NCBI RefSeq assembly: GCF_000423705.1
Contig: NZ_KE384083.1
Location: forward strand, 930,471-994,470
Origin: Stappia stellulata DSM 5886
Lineage (GTDB): Bacteria; Pseudomonadota; Alphaproteobacteria; Rhizobiales; Stappiaceae
Length of the DNA: 64,000 bases
Reading direction: 5' to 3'
The notes under the pieces were generated by a model, which made no database searches, was not told the DNA's origin, and saw only the letters and a list, made by a program, of their open reading frames with translations. The translations under genes were made by a program, and so were the position numbers. Within the stretch, counting starts at the first letter, position 1; the number at the start of each line of letters is the position of its first letter. Of the stretch, positions 17,668 to 26,230 are shown in pieces.

Positions 17668-18765
17668 TCACGCCCCCGCTTTCCGCGCGAACCCCCAGGC
17701 CGTTTCCGCGAGCGGGCGGATCTGTTTCGCCATTTGCTCCGCGTTTTCATTCGTCGCCGTGCCGTCGCGCACGCGGCCTGCGATGCCTTGCAGGATCGCG
17801 GCGATGCGGAAGAAGTTGTAGGCGAAGAAGAAGTCGAGATCTTTCGCGACCGGAAACCCCGTCGCCCGCTCGTAAGACGCGATGTAGTCGCCAAGCGCGG
17901 GCAGGCCGAGTGCCTCCAGATCCTGGCCCGAGAGCGTGCCGATGCCGGCGCCGTCCGGGCCTTCCGGCATCACCCATTGCATGCAGTGATAGGTGAAGTC
18001 GGCAACCGGATCGCCCAGCGTCGACAGCTCCCAGTCGAGCACGGCGGCGACCTCGGGCGTCTCCGGCGCGACGATCAGATTGTCGAGGCGGAAGTCGCCA
18101 TGCACCACGCGCGCCGGCTGCGCTTGCGGCAGCCGGGTCGGCAGCCAGTCGATCAGCCGGTCCATCTCGGCGATCGTTTCCGTCTCCGAGGCGCGATACT
18201 GTTTCGACCAGCGGGCGATCTGGCGCGCGACATAGCCCTCCGGCTTGCCGTAGTCGCCAAGCCCCAGCGCCTCCGGCTCGTAGCCGTGGAGCCGTGCCAG
18301 CGTCGCGTTCATCGCGCCGTAGACGGCGGCACGCTCTGCCCTCTCCGCCTTCGGCATTGCCGGGTCCCAGAAGATCCGCCCCTCCACCTTGTCCATCACG
18401 TAGAACTCGGTGCCGATGACGCCTTCGTCCGTCTCGTGACCGATGACGTGGGGCACGGGAAAACCCGCCTCGCCCAGCGCCTTCATCACCCGGTACTCCC
18501 GGTCGACCGCATGGGCGGAGGGGAGCAAGGTGCCCGGCGGCTTGCGCCTGAGCACGAAGGATGCGGCCGGCGTTTCCAGCAGATAGGTCGGGTTCGACTG
18601 GCCGCCCTTGAACTGGCGGACCTGCAAGCGACCGGCAAAGCCCGGCACATGATCGGCCAGCCAGGCGGAAAGCTGCTCCGTGTCGATGGCAAGCGCGTCG
18701 GGCACCGCCTTGGTGCCGGAAAAGGCGTCCTGCCGGTCAAAGCCCCCGCTCACGCCGTCAGTCAC
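17668..18765 (-). CDS. Phosphotransferase family protein (APH/ACAD10-11 kinase-like)
   Basis: A 365-residue protein of the aminoglycoside-phosphotransferase (APH) superfamily, closest in pattern to the ACAD10/ACAD11 kinase domains. The nucleotide-binding part has the FKGGQSNPTYLL loop and the ion-pair Lys/Arg in FVLRRKPPG. The catalytic loop is VVHGDFRLDNLI (HGD with the conserved N) and the metal Asp is in AVLDWELSTLGDP. Bacterial relatives often phosphorylate 4-hydroxyacyl-CoAs or unknown small alcohols before acyl-CoA dehydrogenase steps. The GTG start overlaps the stop of the upstream hydrolase (GTGA), so the two are translationally coupled. Confidence 0.9.
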   Translation of the reverse strand: MTDGVSGGFDRQDAFSGTKAVPDALAIDTEQLSAWLADHVPGFAGRLQVRQFKGGQSNPTYLLETPAASFVLRRKPPGTLLPSAHAVDREYRVMKALGEAGFPVPHVIGHETDEGVIGTEFYVMDKVEGRIFWDPAMPKAERAERAAVYGAMNATLARLHGYEPEALGLGDYGKPEGYVARQIARWSKQYRASETETIAEMDRLIDWLPTRLPQAQPARVVHGDFRLDNLIVAPETPEVAAVLDWELSTLGDPVADFTYHCMQWVMPEGPDGAGIGTLSGQDLEALGLPALGDYIASYERATGFPVAKDLDFFFAYNFFRIAAILQGIAGRVRDGTATNENAEQMAKQIRPLAETAWGFARKAGA

Positions 18766-19697
18766 GCCACAGATCCCGTGCGCGCCTTCAGAAAGCGCGT
18801 CAACGCGGCAAGCGTGGCGTCAGGGTTTTCCTCCACGACGAAATGCCCGCCGTCGATCCCTTCGCCGGAGAGATCGTCCGCCCAGCTTGTCCAGGTGTCG
18901 AGCGGGGTCGAGGCCTTCCCGGCGATCCCGGCGTTGCCGTAAATCACCAGCGTCGGCACGGAAATCCTGCGCCTGGCCGCGCGGTCGGCACTGTCGTGCT
19001 CCATGTCGACGGTGGCGCCGGCGCGATAATCCTCGCAGGCCGCGTGCTGGCGGGCCGCTTGCGAAAACGACGCGCGATAGGCTGCAAGCGCGCGCGCATC
19101 GAAGGCGGAGAGATCCTTCGCCGCCGTCCAGCTCGCCAGCGTGTAATCGAGATAAAAGCCGGGATCGCCCGCGATCAGCCGTTCCGGCAGGGGACGGGGC
19201 TGGGCAAGGAACAGCCAGTGGTAGATCGCCATGGCATAGCGCCAGTCCATGCGCGTCCAGTAGTCGTAGGTCGGCAGGATATCGAGCACGCAAAGCGCGG
19301 TCAGCCGGTCGGGGTGATCGAGCGCCATGCGATAGGCGACGCGCCCGCCCCGGTCGTGCCCGGCGACGGCGAAGCGCGTGTGCCCGAGCGCCGCCATCAC
19401 GGCGATCATGTCGCGCGCCATCGTGCGTTTGGAATAATTCGCGTGATCGGCATCGCCCTCAGGGGCGTCGGAGGCGCCATAGCCGCGCAGATCCGCCACC
19501 ACCATGGTGAAATCGCGGGAAAGCGCGTCGGCCACCGGATGCCACATGGCGTGGGTCTGCGGATAGCCGTGCAGCAGCAGAAGCGGCGGGCCGTTGCCCT
19601 TGATGCGGCAGAAGATCTCCGCGCCGTCCCCGGTCACGTGCCTTGCCTCAAATCCGGGAAAAAGCTCCGCCAACTCGCCGCCCACACTCACCTCCAC
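18762..19697 (-). CDS. Alpha/beta hydrolase of the fluoroacetate dehalogenase type
   Basis: A 311-residue alpha/beta hydrolase with an Asp nucleophile instead of Ser: VAGHD115RGGR. Residues that bind carboxylate and halide in fluoroacetate dehalogenases are present: R116 and R119, the H160-W161 pair in IYHWLFLAQP, and a Tyr in CEDYRAG (214). D139 and H285 complete the triad and HGYPQTH forms the oxyanion region. The likely reaction is hydrolytic dehalogenation of haloacetate or a related ester or epoxide hydrolysis; the substrate is inferred. The start is a GTG at 19697 and may lie a few codons later. It is coupled to the APH-like kinase. Confidence 0.85.
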   Translation of the reverse strand: MEVSVGGELAELFPGFEARHVTGDGAEIFCRIKGNGPPLLLLHGYPQTHAMWHPVADALSRDFTMVVADLRGYGASDAPEGDADHANYSKRTMARDMIAVMAALGHTRFAVAGHDRGGRVAYRMALDHPDRLTALCVLDILPTYDYWTRMDWRYAMAIYHWLFLAQPRPLPERLIAGDPGFYLDYTLASWTAAKDLSAFDARALAAYRASFSQAARQHAACEDYRAGATVDMEHDSADRAARRRISVPTLVIYGNAGIAGKASTPLDTWTSWADDLSGEGIDGGHFVVEENPDATLAALTRFLKARTGSVA

Positions 19698-19782
19698 CTT
19701 GCCTGCGCGCCGTGTCGGGCGCCCGCTTGACGGTGAGCATGGCCGCTTTGGAGCGGGCCATCAAGGGCGGAGCGGCGCGCGC

Positions 19783-21060
19783 TCAGCCCTCTTCGCGTTC
19801 GACCGCCCGCCAGCCGATGTCGCTGCGGCAGAACCCGTCCGGCCAGTCGATGCGCGCGACCGCCTCATAGGCGCGCGCCTGCGCCTCGGCCACGGTCTTT
19901 CCCAGCGCGGTGACATTGAGCACGCGCCCGCCGTTCGCCAGAATACGTGCGCCGTCGCGCCGGGTGCCGGCGTGGAACACCTTCACCTCCGCGCTGCCCG
20001 CAAGCGCGTCGAGACCCTTGATCTCGCTGCCCTTCTCGTAAGCACCCGGATAGCCGTTTGCCGCCAGCACCACGGTCAGCGCCACCTCGTCGCGCCAGGA
20101 CAGCGTCTTGCCGGCAAGCCGGCCGTCGACGGCGGCCTCCATCAGCGCGACGATGTCGTCCTGAAGGCGCATCATCAGCACCTGGCACTCCGGATCGCCG
20201 AATCGCACGTTGTATTCGATCAATTTGGGCCCGTCGGCAGTGATCATCAGCCCGGCGTAGAGAATGCCGGTAAAGGGCATGCCCTCGGCGCGCAGCGTGT
20301 CGAGGGTCGGCTGCACGATCTCGCGCATGGCGCGCTCCGTCAGCGCCTCGTCCATCACAGGCGCGGGCGAATAGGCGCCCATGCCGCCGGTGTTGGGACC
20401 GGTGTCGCCGTCGCCGACGCGCTTGTGATCCTGCGCGCTTGCAAGCGCGAGCCCCGTGCTGCCGTCGCACAGCACGAAGAGGCTCGCCTCCTCGCCGACA
20501 AGACACTCCTCGACGACGACCTCGGCCCCGGCCGCGCCATAGGCACCGTCGAAACAGGCGTCGACGGCGGCAAGCGCGTCCGCAACCGTCTCGGCGACGA
20601 CCACGCCCTTGCCGGCGGCCAGTCCGTCCGCCTTGACGACGATGGGCGCGCCGTTTTTCTCAACATAGGCGCGTGCGGAGGCGGCATCGGTGAAGCGCCC
20701 GTAGGCGGCGGTGGGAATATCGGAGCGCGCGCAGAGATCCTTGGTGAAGCCCTTGGAGCCTTCGAGCGCCGCCGGTGCCTGTTTCGGACCGAAGGCGCGG
20801 ATCCCGGCGGCCTCGAGCGCATCGACGAGACCTTCGACCAGCGGCGCCTCGGGGCCGACGACAACGAGGCCGATGTCCTCGGCCGTGCAGAAGGCGATCA
20901 CGGCGGCGGCGTCAGCGGTGTCGAGCGCGATGCACTGCGCCTCCCCGGCGATGCCGGCGTTTCCGGGCGCGGCGAACAGACGGGTCGTGCGCGGCGACCT
21001 GGCAATCGCCCATGCCAGCGCATGCTCGCGCCCGCCCGATCCGATCAAGAGAATGTTCAT
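19783..21060 (-). CDS. purD: Phosphoribosylamine-glycine ligase
   Basis: A 425-residue ATP-grasp enzyme that joins glycine to 5-phosphoribosylamine in purine synthesis. The N-terminus [18 protein letters not shown] is the family hallmark; the ATP-grasp middle has [10 protein letters not shown] and [14 protein letters not shown], and MRFGDPE-like [11 protein letters not shown] is the metal-binding part. ATG 21060 starts exactly at the hallmark; the upstream open frame is a shadow. It is divergent from ubiA across 160 bases and lies 85 bases upstream of the hydrolase gene. Confidence 0.97.
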   Translation of the reverse strand: MNILLIGSGGREHALAWAIARSPRTTRLFAAPGNAGIAGEAQCIALDTADAAAVIAFCTAEDIGLVVVGPEAPLVEGLVDALEAAGIRAFGPKQAPAALEGSKGFTKDLCARSDIPTAAYGRFTDAASARAYVEKNGAPIVVKADGLAAGKGVVVAETVADALAAVDACFDGAYGAAGAEVVVEECLVGEEASLFVLCDGSTGLALASAQDHKRVGDGDTGPNTGGMGAYSPAPVMDEALTERAMREIVQPTLDTLRAEGMPFTGILYAGLMITADGPKLIEYNVRFGDPECQVLMMRLQDDIVALMEAAVDGRLAGKTLSWRDEVALTVVLAANGYPGAYEKGSEIKGLDALAGSAEVKVFHAGTRRDGARILANGGRVLNVTALGKTVAEAQARAYEAVARIDWPDGFCRSDIGWRAVEREEG

Positions 21061-21220
21061 GGCCGCGTCCTGTCTCGTTGCATCGTGTCTGCCGGCGGCA
21101 CCCTGGCGCCGGGTCGCCTGCCTCCTACCCGCCGCCTTCGCGCGAGACAAGAGCGCCACGGCCTTTTATTCGCGCACCAAACCCGGTACCACACGCTCAA
21201 ACGTCAAAACGGGTGAGACG

Positions 21221-22162
21221 ATGGGCGAAGACACGATCACCGGGCGCGTCGCCGACGCGGTGAAGGGCCACTGGGTCGACACGTATGCTCCCGACTGGCT
21301 GCGGCCTTTCGCGCGGCTGGCGCGCTGGGAGCGGCCGATCGGCTGGCAGCTCTTGCTGTGGCCGTGCTGGTGGTCGGCGGCCCTTGCCGCGATTGCCGGA
21401 GGGGCGGCCTTCCCCAACCCCTGGCATCTGGTGCTCTTCATGATCGGCGCCATCGCCATGCGCGGCGCGGGCTGCACCTACAATGATCTCGTCGATCAGG
21501 ACATCGACGACAAGGTGGCACGCACGCGCTCGCGCCCGCTCCCGTCAGGCCAGGTCACGCCGATGCAGGCCAAGGTGTTTCTGGTCGCGCAGGCGCTCGT
21601 CGGCCTGCTGGTTCTTGTCCAGTTCAACAGCTTCGCCATTGCACTGGGCATCGCCTCGCTGGGGGCGGTGGCGATCTATCCCTTCATGAAGCGGATCACC
21701 AACTGGCCGCAGCTCTTCCTCGGGCTGGCGTTTTCCTGGGGCGCGCTGATGGGCTGGGCGGCGGCCTTCGGCCGGCTCGACTGGCCACCGGTCGCGCTTT
21801 ATTGCGGCGGCATCCTGTGGACCATCGGCTACGATACGATCTACGCCCACCAGGACAAGGAGGACGACGCCCTCGTCGGCGTCAAATCCACCGCACGGCT
21901 CTTCGGCGACTGGACGAAACCGGCGCTCGCCGGCCTCTACGGCGGTGCCACGGTCTTGTTCGCACTGGCAATGATCGGCGCGGATGCCGGGCCGGCGGCC
22001 TTTGCCGGGCTGATCCTCAGTCTCGGGCATCTGGTGCGCCAGATCGTCGTCCTCGACATCGACGATCCCGACCAGTGCCTGAAGCTTTTCCGCTCCAACG
22101 CGCAATACGGCTGGCTGATCTTCGGCGGCCTTGTCGCCGACGCGCTGATCCAGGCGCTCTAG
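21221..22162 (+). CDS. ubiA: 4-hydroxybenzoate polyprenyltransferase
   Basis: A 313-residue membrane enzyme of ubiquinone synthesis that prenylates 4-hydroxybenzoate. Both Asp-rich motifs of UbiA are present: N88-D-L-V-D92-Q-D94-I-D96 with RTRSRP, and YAHQDKEDDALVGVKS. About eight TM helices alternate with them. ATG 21221 opens the conserved WLRPFARLARWERPIGW region after a 30-residue leader. The plus-strand frame open further upstream is the shadow of purD. It ends at a strong hairpin shared with the convergent DUF6101 gene. Confidence 0.95.
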   Translation: MGEDTITGRVADAVKGHWVDTYAPDWLRPFARLARWERPIGWQLLLWPCWWSAALAAIAGGAAFPNPWHLVLFMIGAIAMRGAGCTYNDLVDQDIDDKVARTRSRPLPSGQVTPMQAKVFLVAQALVGLLVLVQFNSFAIALGIASLGAVAIYPFMKRITNWPQLFLGLAFSWGALMGWAAAFGRLDWPPVALYCGGILWTIGYDTIYAHQDKEDDALVGVKSTARLFGDWTKPALAGLYGGATVLFALAMIGADAGPAAFAGLILSLGHLVRQIVVLDIDDPDQCLKLFRSNAQYGWLIFGGLVADALIQAL

Positions 22163-22170
22163 AAACGATA

Positions 22171-22196
22171 AAAGGGCGCCTCGAAGAGCGCCCTTT
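22171..22196. terminator. Bidirectional terminator, ubiA / DUF6101 gene
   Basis: A perfect 9-bp stem AAAGGGCGC / GCGCCCTTT with an 8-base loop lies 8 bases after the ubiA stop. On the plus strand it is followed by CCTTGTT and on the minus strand by ATCGTTTCT. It separates convergent genes. Confidence 0.8.
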
Positions 22197-22242
22197 CCTT
22201 GTTGAACCCGAAGCCGTTTGCACGGCGTTTCACCGACACGCC

Positions 22243-22851
22243 TCAGTTGCGCGCGATAATCTCCCGCTCGCCGCGATAGACCGGACCCGCCATTGCCGGG
22301 TGCCCGGGCTTGCGCCGCACGAGAAAACGCGGACGGCGCGCGGTCAGGGCCGCGACACGGCGGCGCGGCAGCGCCATCGGTGCAACGGCGTCCTCATCCG
22401 ACTTGTCGATGCGCGAGACCTTGCCGTCCGGCTCCACCAGAAGCAGCGGCAGGCCGAGCGCCTCGCCCCAGGCGCACCAGTCGGCGGCCAGGTCTTCCAG
22501 CTTGTCGCTGGCGGCGAGTTCGATGGACATGGCCGGATCGCGGTGGCGCAAGCCGATGCGTGCGCTGAGCGTTCCGGGCGTCGCCCCCGGCGCGACTTCG
22601 GCGAAAACGCCGAGGAACACGCCCACGGGCTGAACCAGCGTCAGCGGAAGACCCGCGAGACGGCGTTTGACGATCACCTGCTGGCAGTCGATATAGACAT
22701 CCAGAGGTGTCGGATCGCTGCGCCCCGCCTGCGTCACGCTGCGGGATGCGAAGCGATGCGGCATCTGCGCGGGATCGAGCCGCGCTGCGCGGCCCGATCC
22801 TTTTGCAGTGGCATCCTGATGTGCTGTTTGACGGCTCAATTCGCTCTCCAC
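22243..22851 (-). CDS. DUF6101 family protein
   Basis: A 202-residue soluble protein with the pattern of DUF6101, which is found almost only in Hyphomicrobiales and has no known function: DPTPLDVYIDCQQVIVKRRL, then GLRHRDPAMSIEL, and the C-terminal PRFLVRRKPG. The N-terminal 40 residues look disordered. There is no signal peptide. It is divergent from pmbA; the gap between them holds an inverted repeat. Confidence 0.85.
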   Translation of the reverse strand: MESELSRQTAHQDATAKGSGRAARLDPAQMPHRFASRSVTQAGRSDPTPLDVYIDCQQVIVKRRLAGLPLTLVQPVGVFLGVFAEVAPGATPGTLSARIGLRHRDPAMSIELAASDKLEDLAADWCAWGEALGLPLLLVEPDGKVSRIDKSDEDAVAPMALPRRRVAALTARRPRFLVRRKPGHPAMAGPVYRGEREIIARN

Positions 22852-22911
22852 CGGGCCTTGTTTTGTTGGCCTCTGATGTCTTCAAGGTAGCAGCCGACCG
22901 TCCCGATCACC

Positions 22912-22928
22912 TTAACAAGCGAGGTTAA
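22912..22928. promoter_or_regulatory. Inverted repeat TTAAC-N7-GTTAA in the DUF6101/pmbA gap
   Basis: TTAAC and GTTAA are perfect inverted half sites 7 bases apart, in the A+T-rich part of the gap (60 bases upstream of the DUF6101 start). It resembles an operator. The spacing of the TTAA halves (9) does not match the CtrA site TTAA-N7-TTAA. Confidence 0.35.
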
Positions 22929-23074
22929 TTTTCTCTGATTTTAAAGAAGGTTAGAGAAAGGTGAGCGAACATCCCAAACAAATCGTCACCAGGGTCCGGC
23001 ACTCGACTTGCCGGAGACGACGGCGAACACTACGGTCCCGGCAACGCGCGCCCGCGCCAAAAAAGGATCCCGCA

Positions 23075-24418
23075 ATGAAGCTATCGATTGATCAGTCCGA
23101 CCTGATGGATGCGGCGCAACGTCTCGTCCAGGCGGCGCGCGCAGCCGGTGCCGATGCGGCCGACGTGGTCGCGACCACCGGGGTCTCCCTGTCGGCGGAC
23201 GTACGCGACGGCGAGGTGGAAGAGACCGAACGGGCCGAGGGCGACGACGTCACGCTGCGGGTGTTCTGCGGCCACCGCATCGCGAGCGTCTCGTCGAACG
23301 CCTTTCGCGACATGGAGACGCTGGCCGAACGCGCCGTCGCGATGGCGAAAGCCGCGCCCGAGGATCCATTCGCAGGCCTGGTGCCGGCGGACGAGCTTGC
23401 AACGGAGTTCGCCAACCTCGACCTGCTCGATCCCGCAGCCGTCGACGCGCTCGCCCTTGCGGAGCGCGCACGCGCGGCGGAAGCCGCAGCACTCGCGGTC
23501 CCGGGCGTCACCAAATCCGGCGGCGCCAGCGCCTCCTGGCGGCTCGGCGGGCTGGTGATTGCCACCAGCAACGGCTTTTCCGGCAGCCATATGGTGTCGC
23601 GACACGGGGTGTCCGCCACCGCCATCGCGGGCGACGGCACGGCCATGGAGCGGGACTATGATTTCGACAGCCGGAACTTCCTCGAGGATCTCGACACATC
23701 CGAGACCATCGGACGGGCCGCAGGCATGCGCGCCATTGCCCGGATCAATCCGCGCAAACTTTCTACCCGCAACGCCGACATCGTCTATGAGCCGCGCGCT
23801 GCACGCTCGCTGCTTGGCCACTTCGCGAGCGCGATCAACGGTGCGGCAATTGCTCGCGGCACCAGTTTCCTGAAGGACCGGCTGGGCGAGCGCGTCTTTT
23901 CCTCCGCGATCACCGTCACCGACGACCCGACCCGCCCGCGTGGCCCGGCCAGCCGCGCATTCGACGGCGAAGGGCGCCCCGCCCGGCCGCTCACGCTGGT
24001 GGAAAACGGCGTGCTGACCCAATGGCTGCTCGACACGGCGACAGCAAACGAACTGGGGCTTCGCTCCAACGCCCGCGCCTCACGCGGCGGCGCGGGCCCC
24101 TCGCCCGGCGCCACCAACATGACGCTTCATCCGGGCAACATGTCCCAGGCGGAGCTGTTGAAGGACATCGGGACCGGACTTCTGGTCACCGACCTGATCG
24201 GTCACGGGGTCAACGGCGTGACGGGCGACTATTCGCGCGGGGCCTCGGGCTTCTGGATCGAGGACGGCGAGATCGCCTATCCTGTCAGCGAGATCACGCT
24301 TGCCGGCAATCTGACCGGCATGTTCGCCGGGCTTGTCGCGGGCAACGATCTCGACACGCGCTCCGCCTTCGCGGTGCCGAGCCTGCTTGTAAGGGACATG
24401 ACCATTGCCGGTCAGTGA
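23075..24418 (+). CDS. pmbA: TldE/PmbA, non-catalytic partner of TldD
   Basis: A 447-residue TldD-superfamily protein without the HExxxH zinc motif (the equivalent stretch reads ARSLLGHFASAING), as expected for TldE. It keeps the fold markers LGLRSNARASRGG, TDLIGHGVNGVTGDYSRGASGFWIEDGEI and the closing AGNDLDTRSAFAVPSLLV. With TldD (15 kb) it forms a heterodimeric protease. ATG 23075 is preceded by AAAAGGA. The next gene overlaps its 3' end by 14 bases, so the two are co-translated. Confidence 0.95.
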   Translation: MKLSIDQSDLMDAAQRLVQAARAAGADAADVVATTGVSLSADVRDGEVEETERAEGDDVTLRVFCGHRIASVSSNAFRDMETLAERAVAMAKAAPEDPFAGLVPADELATEFANLDLLDPAAVDALALAERARAAEAAALAVPGVTKSGGASASWRLGGLVIATSNGFSGSHMVSRHGVSATAIAGDGTAMERDYDFDSRNFLEDLDTSETIGRAAGMRAIARINPRKLSTRNADIVYEPRAARSLLGHFASAINGAAIARGTSFLKDRLGERVFSSAITVTDDPTRPRGPASRAFDGEGRPARPLTLVENGVLTQWLLDTATANELGLRSNARASRGGAGPSPGATNMTLHPGNMSQAELLKDIGTGLLVTDLIGHGVNGVTGDYSRGASGFWIEDGEIAYPVSEITLAGNLTGMFAGLVAGNDLDTRSAFAVPSLLVRDMTIAGQ

Positions 24419-25202
24419 CGCACGCGCGAACCTTGCGGACATGGAACTGATCGCACAGGCCGCCCGCCAGGGGGGCGCGACGGCGCTTGGCTATTTTCGC
24501 AAGGATCCGCACCGCTGGACCAAGGACAATGATTCTCCGGTCTCCGAGGCCGACCTTGCCGTCGACCGGCAACTTGCGGAGATCCTTCAGGCGGCACGGC
24601 CGGGCTACGGCTGGCTGTCGGAGGAAACCGCCGACGACAACTCCCGCCTCCAGGCGACCCGCAGCTTCGTCGTCGATCCGATCGACGGCACGCGCGGCTT
24701 TCTGTCCGGCTCGCCGGAATGGACGGTGGCGATCGCGGTGGTGGAAGCGGGACGTCCCGTTGCGGCCGCGCTCTACCAGCCGGTCACGGATCACCTTTAC
24801 ACCGCCGTTCCCGGACATGGCGCGCACTGCAACGGCGCCGTGCTCAAGGTTTCCGACAGAGCCTCGCTCGACGGCGCCAGTGCCGCCGGACCCAAGGCGA
24901 TTACCTCCCAGGAGCGCCTGCGCGACATGGGCATTCGACCGGCCGGATACGTCCCCTCGCTGGCGCTCCGGCTCGCCATTCTGGCGGCGGGGCGGATCGA
25001 CCTGGCGGTCGTGCGCGAGAATGCCTGCGACTGGGATCTTGCGGCATCGGATCTTTTGGTGCAGGAAGCGGGCGGGCGCCTTGAGGACCTGCGCGGACGA
25101 CCGCTTTCCTACAACCGCGGCAGCGTTCGCCACCCCGCCCTCGTCGGCGGGCCGAAGGCCCTCGTCGATCCGCTCAGACCCATCCTGGCCGAGCTCATGT
25201 AG
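24405..25202 (+). CDS. Inositol monophosphatase family phosphatase (CysQ/HisN-like)
   Basis: A 265-residue Mg-dependent phosphatase of the IMPase/FIG superfamily. The metal ligands are E73/E74 in LSEET and D91, D94 in DPIDGTRGFL, with the second motif WDLAASDLL. Substrate options are 3'-phosphoadenosine 5'-phosphate (CysQ), inositol phosphate or histidinol phosphate; the sequence does not decide. The TTG start at 24405 overlaps pmbA and ATG 24441 is the alternative. It leads into the DUF4170-DUF374-waaA-lpxK cluster, an order conserved in Hyphomicrobiales. Confidence 0.9.
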   Translation: MPVSDARANLADMELIAQAARQGGATALGYFRKDPHRWTKDNDSPVSEADLAVDRQLAEILQAARPGYGWLSEETADDNSRLQATRSFVVDPIDGTRGFLSGSPEWTVAIAVVEAGRPVAAALYQPVTDHLYTAVPGHGAHCNGAVLKVSDRASLDGASAAGPKAITSQERLRDMGIRPAGYVPSLALRLAILAAGRIDLAVVRENACDWDLAASDLLVQEAGGRLEDLRGRPLSYNRGSVRHPALVGGPKALVDPLRPILAELM

Positions 25203-25243
25203 CCCGGCGATCCCTTGCGGCACCGGCCCCTCGGAGACAGACA

Positions 25244-25486
25244 ATGACCAACGAAAACACCGACAAGCAGCTGCTTCACCTCGTCTTTGGCGGCGAGCTC
25301 GAAACCGTTGACGGCCTCACTTTCCGCGATCTCGACGCCCTCGACCTGGTCGGCATCTATCCGAATTATGCCAGCGCGCAGAAAGTGTGGAAGCAGAAGG
25401 CCCAGCAATCGGTGGACAATGCCCACATGCGGTATTTCATCGTTCACATGCACCGGCTGCTCGACCCGGAAACGGACGGGCAGTAA
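25244..25486 (+). CDS. DUF4170 domain protein
   Basis: An 80-residue protein that matches DUF4170 along its length: LLHLVFGGEL near the start, FRDLDALDLVGIYPNYASA and the C-terminal AHMRYFIVHMHRLLDP. No function is known. It is soluble and has no signal peptide. GGAG lies 8 bases before ATG 25244. It stands 41 bases after the phosphatase and 54 bases before the acyltransferase, probably in one transcript for lipid A genes. Confidence 0.9.
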   Translation: MTNENTDKQLLHLVFGGELETVDGLTFRDLDALDLVGIYPNYASAQKVWKQKAQQSVDNAHMRYFIVHMHRLLDPETDGQ

Positions 25487-25540
25487 GCGTACAGACATGC
25501 GGATTGTGTCCAGACCGTTGCACGCCGTGCGGAACGCATC

Positions 25541-26230
25541 ATGCTGAAGCGCGCCGGCCGCGCGCCGGCCGTCCAGCGCGTCATCGGCAAGGCGCTTGCC
25601 GGCTATCTCCAGATGGTCCGCAGCACAAGCACGTTCGTCCTGGATCCGCCGGACTTTTTCGACGCGATCCGCCCGGACCTGCCGGTGATCTGCGCCATGT
25701 GGCACGGACAGCATTTCCTGTTGCCCTTCGCCCGTCCGCCCGGACATGAGGCGCGCGCGATGATTTCGAAATCCGCCGACGGCGAAATCAACGCAATCGC
25801 GGCCCGATGTCTCGGCATGGGGTCGATCCGTGCCTCGGGGGCCCACAAACCGCATCAGGTCGCCAAACGCGGCGGCGCGCGCGGCTTTATCGAGGCGTTG
25901 CGCGCGCTTCGCGAGGGCGCCAGCGTTTCGATCACCGCCGATGTCCCCAAGGTGTCGCGGGTCGCCGGCCCCGGCATCGTGCAACTGGCCGCCCGCTCGG
26001 GGCGCCCGATCCTGCCGCTCGCCGCCGCCACGCGCTGGCACATCACGCTGGGCTCCTGGGACCGGGCGACGATCAACCTGCCGTTCAGCACCATGTCGAT
26101 TGCGACCGGCCCGCTCATTCACGTGCCGCAGGACGCCGACGAGGCGCGCATCGAAGCGGCACGCCTCGAGGTCGAGGCGGCGATGAATGCCGTTACGAAA
26201 CGCGCCTACGAGCTGGTGCGGCGCGCATGA
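25541..26230 (+). CDS. DUF374 lysophospholipid acyltransferase-like protein
   Basis: A 229-residue protein with the DUF374 pattern of the LPLAT acyltransferase fold: MWHGQHFLLPF carries the modified H-x(2)-x-D-like catalytic His, ISKSADGEINAIAARCLGMGSIRASG is the substrate loop, and ITADVPKVSRVAGPGIVQLAARSGRPILPL the third motif. Its stop overlaps the waaA start (ATGA). The neighbourhood suggests a secondary acyl transfer to lipid A or to a Kdo-lipid A precursor; direct evidence for that is lacking. Confidence 0.88.
   Translation: MLKRAGRAPAVQRVIGKALAGYLQMVRSTSTFVLDPPDFFDAIRPDLPVICAMWHGQHFLLPFARPPGHEARAMISKSADGEINAIAARCLGMGSIRASGAHKPHQVAKRGGARGFIEALRALREGASVSITADVPKVSRVAGPGIVQLAARSGRPILPLAAATRWHITLGSWDRATINLPFSTMSIATGPLIHVPQDADEARIEAARLEVEAAMNAVTKRAYELVRRA

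Noticed and set aside
22912..22928. CtrA binding site in the DUF6101/pmbA gap
   Set aside because: The two TTAA boxes are 9 bases apart rather than 7 and the wider sequence does not fit TTAACCAT; recorded only as an inverted repeat.
24405..25202. Naming the IMPase-family gene as cysQ or hisN
   Set aside because: The motifs fit the whole superfamily and the neighbourhood does not point to sulfate or histidine metabolism, so no symbol was assigned.
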